From the NCBI GenBank assembly GCA_019237595.1, contig JAFAGU010000199.1, positions 1 to 6,788 of the forward strand: a DNA stretch of 6,788 bases, written 5' to 3'. Below the pieces are notes generated by a model that saw only the letters and a program-made list of their open reading frames with translations, was not told the DNA's origin and did no database searches. Within the stretch, counting starts at the first letter, position 1, and the number at the start of each line of letters is the position of its first letter. This stretch comes from Betaproteobacteria bacterium. GTDB taxonomy: Bacteria > Pseudomonadota > Gammaproteobacteria > Burkholderiales > SG8-39. This document shows, piece by piece, positions 4,671-6,788 of the stretch. The translations under genes were made by a program, and so were the position numbers.

Positions 4671-6320
4671 TCAGCCGGTAAATCGCCGCGCCAGCGACCA
4701 CATCGACAGGCGCGCGAGGGCGGCGGTGCCGAAGCGCACGAAAGTGCGGTCGAGCGAACGGACACGCTCGCGGAGCTCCTCCCGCAGGTCCTCCGCAGGA
4801 TAGAGGGCGCCGCCGTGAGCCACGGCACGCATCGACTTGAGGGCGCCGAGATCCTCGCCAGGATTGGACGAGCACACGAGAAGGTCCGCGATCGCGCCCT
4901 TGCGGATTACGCCGAGGTCATCGAGCCCGAGCGCCATTGCGGCGTCGCGCGTCGCCATCTTCAGCACCACTTGAGCCGGGATGCCGGCCTGCTGGAAGAG
5001 GCTCATTTCCTTGTGGAGGGCATCGCCCGGCACGACGTACGCCTGGAGGTCGGTCCCGATCCTGAGAGGCGCGCCCGCCTCGTAGAGCCGGCGCACAAGC
5101 ACGAATTTTTTATCCATCGCCCGCTGGATCCTCGCGACTCGCGCCGCGTCGGGGCGCCGGTATGCGGGAAGTCCGTGGTGCGGGTGCCAGACCACGTCCC
5201 GGTAGAAGCGAGGCAGCAGTTCGAGGGACGGCTCCTCGAGGAAGCCGGTCGCGCCGGCGGCGAGCAGCCGTTCCGCCACGACGAGCGTGGGAGTGTTGGC
5301 GAGCCCGCCTTCGACGGCCGAGCGCACGACCGTGTCGATGCGCTTCTCGTCGACCGCGTCCCAGAAGACGAGACGATCGAGCACATGGTCCCGGGGGAGC
5401 GATGCCGGCGGGGCAACTCCGAAAAAATGCTGCGCATCCCGAAGCTTCGCTTCCTCGATGCCCAGGCGCGTGGGGACGTGCCCAAGCGTGTTGAGCCCGT
5501 GCTGCGAGGCCGCCCGCTCGAGGGCGGCAATCTCCTCGACGGTGAGGTTCTCGTAGATCTTCATGCACTTCATGCCCCGGCGCACCAACTCGCGCGCGAC
5601 ACCCTCGGCGTCGGCGGGCTCGTTGACCTGGATCACGTTCGTCCAGCGCGTCTCACCCTTGACGATGAATGGGCCCGCCGGGAACGAGCGTGGTCCAATG
5701 AAGCGGCCGCCGCGGATTCCATCGTGGTACTCGCGAACAGAGGTGCCGTCGACGTCGCCTGCATCGCGGATCGTCGTGATCCCGTGCGTCAGGTAGGTCA
5801 GCAGCCACAGCGGGATGAGATCGAAGAGGTTGTGAGGCGCAAGATGCGTATGCATGTCCGTGAGCGCCGGCAGCACGAAGCACCCTCGGTAGGCAGCCAG
5901 CACGTCGTAGCCCTCGTACGGGCCGCTGCCCGGGGGCAGGACATCGACGACACGGCCTTCCGCGACGACGACGTCCGCCGTGGTCTGTCGCACCGCGGGC
6001 TCGATGACCGTCACATGCGGCAGGACAAAGCGCGTGGACGCGGGCCTGGAGCGATGGCGTCCTCGCGCCGGCCGCCCGGTTTTTCTCGCCGCCATTCCGG
6101 CAGGCACGGGAATCGGCGCCTGATGGGCACCTGAGCAGCACAGCGACGCGTTCGCAATCTGCGCAAGCGCGGCCGCCACCGCGTCGACCATATCGTCGTC
6201 GTCCGCCCGCAACAGATCGACGGCGGGAGGCGGCATCGGCGAGTGCGCACCGAGGTGCTCCAACGGCCGCAGGCGGCGGTAGCTCCCGAGCATCATGGCT
6301 TGCAGGATACGGGAGCTCAT
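4671..6320 (-). CDS. Metal-dependent amidohydrolase (imidazolonepropionase/prolidase-like) with an N-terminal extension
   Basis: The product is predicted to hydrolyse a C-N bond in a cyclic or acyl-amino substrate with one or two metal ions in a TIM barrel; the substrate is not predictable. Numbering from the ATG at 6318-6320 (549 residues), the metal ligands are H157 and H159 in DMHTHL, K254 in MKIYENL (candidate carboxylated lysine), H281 in GHVP, H298 in AQHFFG, and D424 in GTDL. Flanking strands of the small beta-sandwich lie at about 98-153 and 465-505, the latter with the usual G-x-I-x-x-G-x-x-A-D-L-L-V pattern. The family is usually 400-480 residues. Here about 95 residues precede the domain, with an acidic RADDDD run and then a basic arginine-rich linker. 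They keep the high GC third-position bias, so they look coded. An ATG at 6368 would add 16 codons of different base use; I prefer 6320, which follows AGGCGG. There is no clear signal peptide, so it is probably cytoplasmic. The C-terminal 25 residues form a basic amphipathic helix. Confidence 0.92.
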   Translation of the reverse strand: MSSRILQAMMLGSYRRLRPLEHLGAHSPMPPPAVDLLRADDDDMVDAVAAALAQIANASLCCSGAHQAPIPVPAGMAARKTGRPARGRHRSRPASTRFVLPHVTVIEPAVRQTTADVVVAEGRVVDVLPPGSGPYEGYDVLAAYRGCFVLPALTDMHTHLAPHNLFDLIPLWLLTYLTHGITTIRDAGDVDGTSVREYHDGIRGGRFIGPRSFPAGPFIVKGETRWTNVIQVNEPADAEGVARELVRRGMKCMKIYENLTVEEIAALERAASQHGLNTLGHVPTRLGIEEAKLRDAQHFFGVAPPASLPRDHVLDRLVFWDAVDEKRIDTVVRSAVEGGLANTPTLVVAERLLAAGATGFLEEPSLELLPRFYRDVVWHPHHGLPAYRRPDAARVARIQRAMDKKFVLVRRLYEAGAPLRIGTDLQAYVVPGDALHKEMSLFQQAGIPAQVVLKMATRDAAMALGLDDLGVIRKGAIADLLVCSSNPGEDLGALKSMRAVAHGGALYPAEDLREELRERVRSLDRTFVRFGTAALARLSMWSLARRFTG

Positions 6321-6324
6321 TCGG

Positions 6325-6330
6325 CCGCCT
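6325..6330 (-). promoter_or_regulatory. Ribosome-binding site supporting the amidohydrolase start at 6320
   Basis: AGGCGG on the minus strand ends 4 nt before ATG at 6318-6320, giving 7 nt from the AGG core to the start. The alternative ATG at 6366-6368 has only a GAAGG about 12 nt away. The 16 codons between the two starts mostly end in A or T, unlike the codons after 6320, which also favours the downstream start. Confidence 0.55.
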
Positions 6331-6348
6331 ATTGTCCGCTGCGACAAT
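6331..6348. promoter_or_regulatory. Perfect palindrome, possible operator of the amidohydrolase gene
   Basis: ATTGTC at 6331-6336 and GACAAT at 6343-6348 are exact reverse complements around a 6-nt centre, an 18-bp dyad of the size bound by dimeric repressors such as TetR or MarR types. It sits directly upstream of the ribosome-binding site of the gene starting at 6320, where a bound repressor could block transcription. No regulator gene is in the window. In RNA it could instead form a 6-bp hairpin next to the ribosome-binding site. Confidence 0.45.
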
Positions 6349-6788
6349 GTAGCTGTAGTATCAGCCATAGCGGCGATCGACCTTCTCGTCCTCCATGGTG
6401 CCGGACCGGGGCGCTCGGGCTCTGTAAGAAAAAGTACCTGCCACGCCCGCCAATGGGCGCCTGCGCCCTACGTTTTCCCAACGTTCCCTAATGTCCGTAT
6501 ATGGACCCCTCCTCGTTTGCAAGCACACCGATGTTGGCCGTGAGGTACGACTGCTCACGTATATCCGGCCTCTAACTGCAGCACCGCTTCAGCGGTACAC
6601 GGGCCCCGATGGGCTATTCGCGCGCCAGATCCCAATCGCTCCTACGGGCTTAGCGCCCCTGGACATTAGCGGGTTCTTCCGGCGCCGGTTCGACCTGTTG
6701 GCCATCGCTCGGCTTGCTTAGCAATCGTGGATGGTGTGCTCCTCTGTCTTCAGGCTGGCTGGTAATTCGTTCCGCGGCTGAGCATGGC
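6349..6788. other. Right-hand region without a confident gene
   Basis: No frame here looks convincingly coded, and the short open frames carry no family motifs. Structures seen: alternating arms CGCCC (6444-6448), GGGCG (6455-6459) and CGCCC (6464-6468), of which only one pair can form at a time; a near-perfect 14-bp palindrome GTCC-GTATAT-GGAC at 6493-6506; and a repeated ACGTT motif at about 6470-6486. A tiny minus-strand frame at 6361-6396 encodes 11 residues (MEDEKVDRRYG) ahead of the amidohydrolase but has no ribosome-binding site. The right end may contain the 3' tail of another minus-strand gene, listed separately. Confidence 0.5.
6718..6786 (-). other. Possible C-terminal tail of a minus-strand gene entering from the right edge
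   Basis: One minus-strand frame is open from the edge to a TAA at 6718-6720 and gives 22 residues ending LKTEEHTIHDC, with about 68% G or C at third positions. A second frame is open for 45 codons to a TAA at 6650-6652, ending PEEPANVQGR, with only about 53%. They cannot both be real, and neither may be. Without sequence beyond the edge I cannot assign a product. Confidence 0.22.

Noticed and set aside
4815..6134. Long plus-strand open frame of 439 codons
   Set aside because: It lies entirely opposite the amidohydrolase, whose motifs are unmistakable. Its composition is what the complement of a high-GC gene gives, and it has no family motifs.
6361..6396. Eleven-residue leader peptide frame upstream of the amidohydrolase
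   Set aside because: No ribosome-binding site and no runs of a regulatory amino acid; chance occurrence is likely for such a length.
6491..6721. Plus-strand 76-codon open frame at the right end
   Set aside because: No family resemblance and no ribosome-binding site at a suitable distance. Its start codon region lies in the 6493-6506 palindrome.
1..6788. CRISPR array, tRNA/rRNA genes, insertion sequence or phage genes
   Set aside because: No regularly spaced repeats, no cloverleaf-like or rRNA-like segments, and no transposase, integrase or phage-structural motifs in any frame I examined.

Overview
The window comes from a GC-rich bacterium, most likely a member of the Pseudomonadota. The coding stretches strongly prefer G or C at third codon positions: by hand count, about 47 of 60 codons in the partial gene at the left edge. 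A short interspersed palindromic repeat at 4617-4660 resembles, from memory, repeats common in Bradyrhizobium and other Hyphomicrobiales. That leans towards Alphaproteobacteria, but a beta- or gammaproteobacterium is not excluded.

Layout from left to right. Positions 1-183 (minus) hold the first 61 codons of a membrane sensor gene that runs off the left edge. Its likely start codon is ATA. Positions 184-508 are a gene-free control region with an 11-bp-phased direct repeat and a leader that can fold. Positions 509-925 (plus) encode a stand-alone receiver-like protein with no phosphoacceptor aspartate. Positions 966-1331 (minus), convergent with it, encode a small SpoIIAA-like (STAS/SEC14-type) protein. 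Positions 1497-4367 (minus) encode a 956-residue membrane protein with a periplasmic Cache-type sensor, HAMP, GAF, degenerate GGDEF and intact EAL domains, which is a predicted cyclic-di-GMP phosphodiesterase. Positions 4368-4670 are intergenic, with two inverted repeats. Positions 4671-6320 (minus) encode a metal-dependent amidohydrolase with an unusual N-terminal extension of about 100 residues. From 6321 to the right edge no gene can be defended. That stretch holds a perfect palindrome just upstream of the amidohydrolase and several smaller inverted repeats.

The common theme of the left two thirds is signal transduction. The partial left-edge protein and the N-terminus of the phosphodiesterase align without gaps over 61 residues (26 of 60 identical, leaving out the start codon). 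The locus therefore carries two paralogous membrane sensors, separated by a phosphorylation-defective receiver protein and a SpoIIAA-like protein. A working model is a c-di-GMP or other sensory module whose inputs are read through Cache domains outside the membrane and GAF inside. The link between the small proteins and the sensors rests only on their position. The amidohydrolase looks like a separate metabolic gene with its own control site. I found no CRISPR array, tRNA, rRNA, transposase gene or recognisable defence system.
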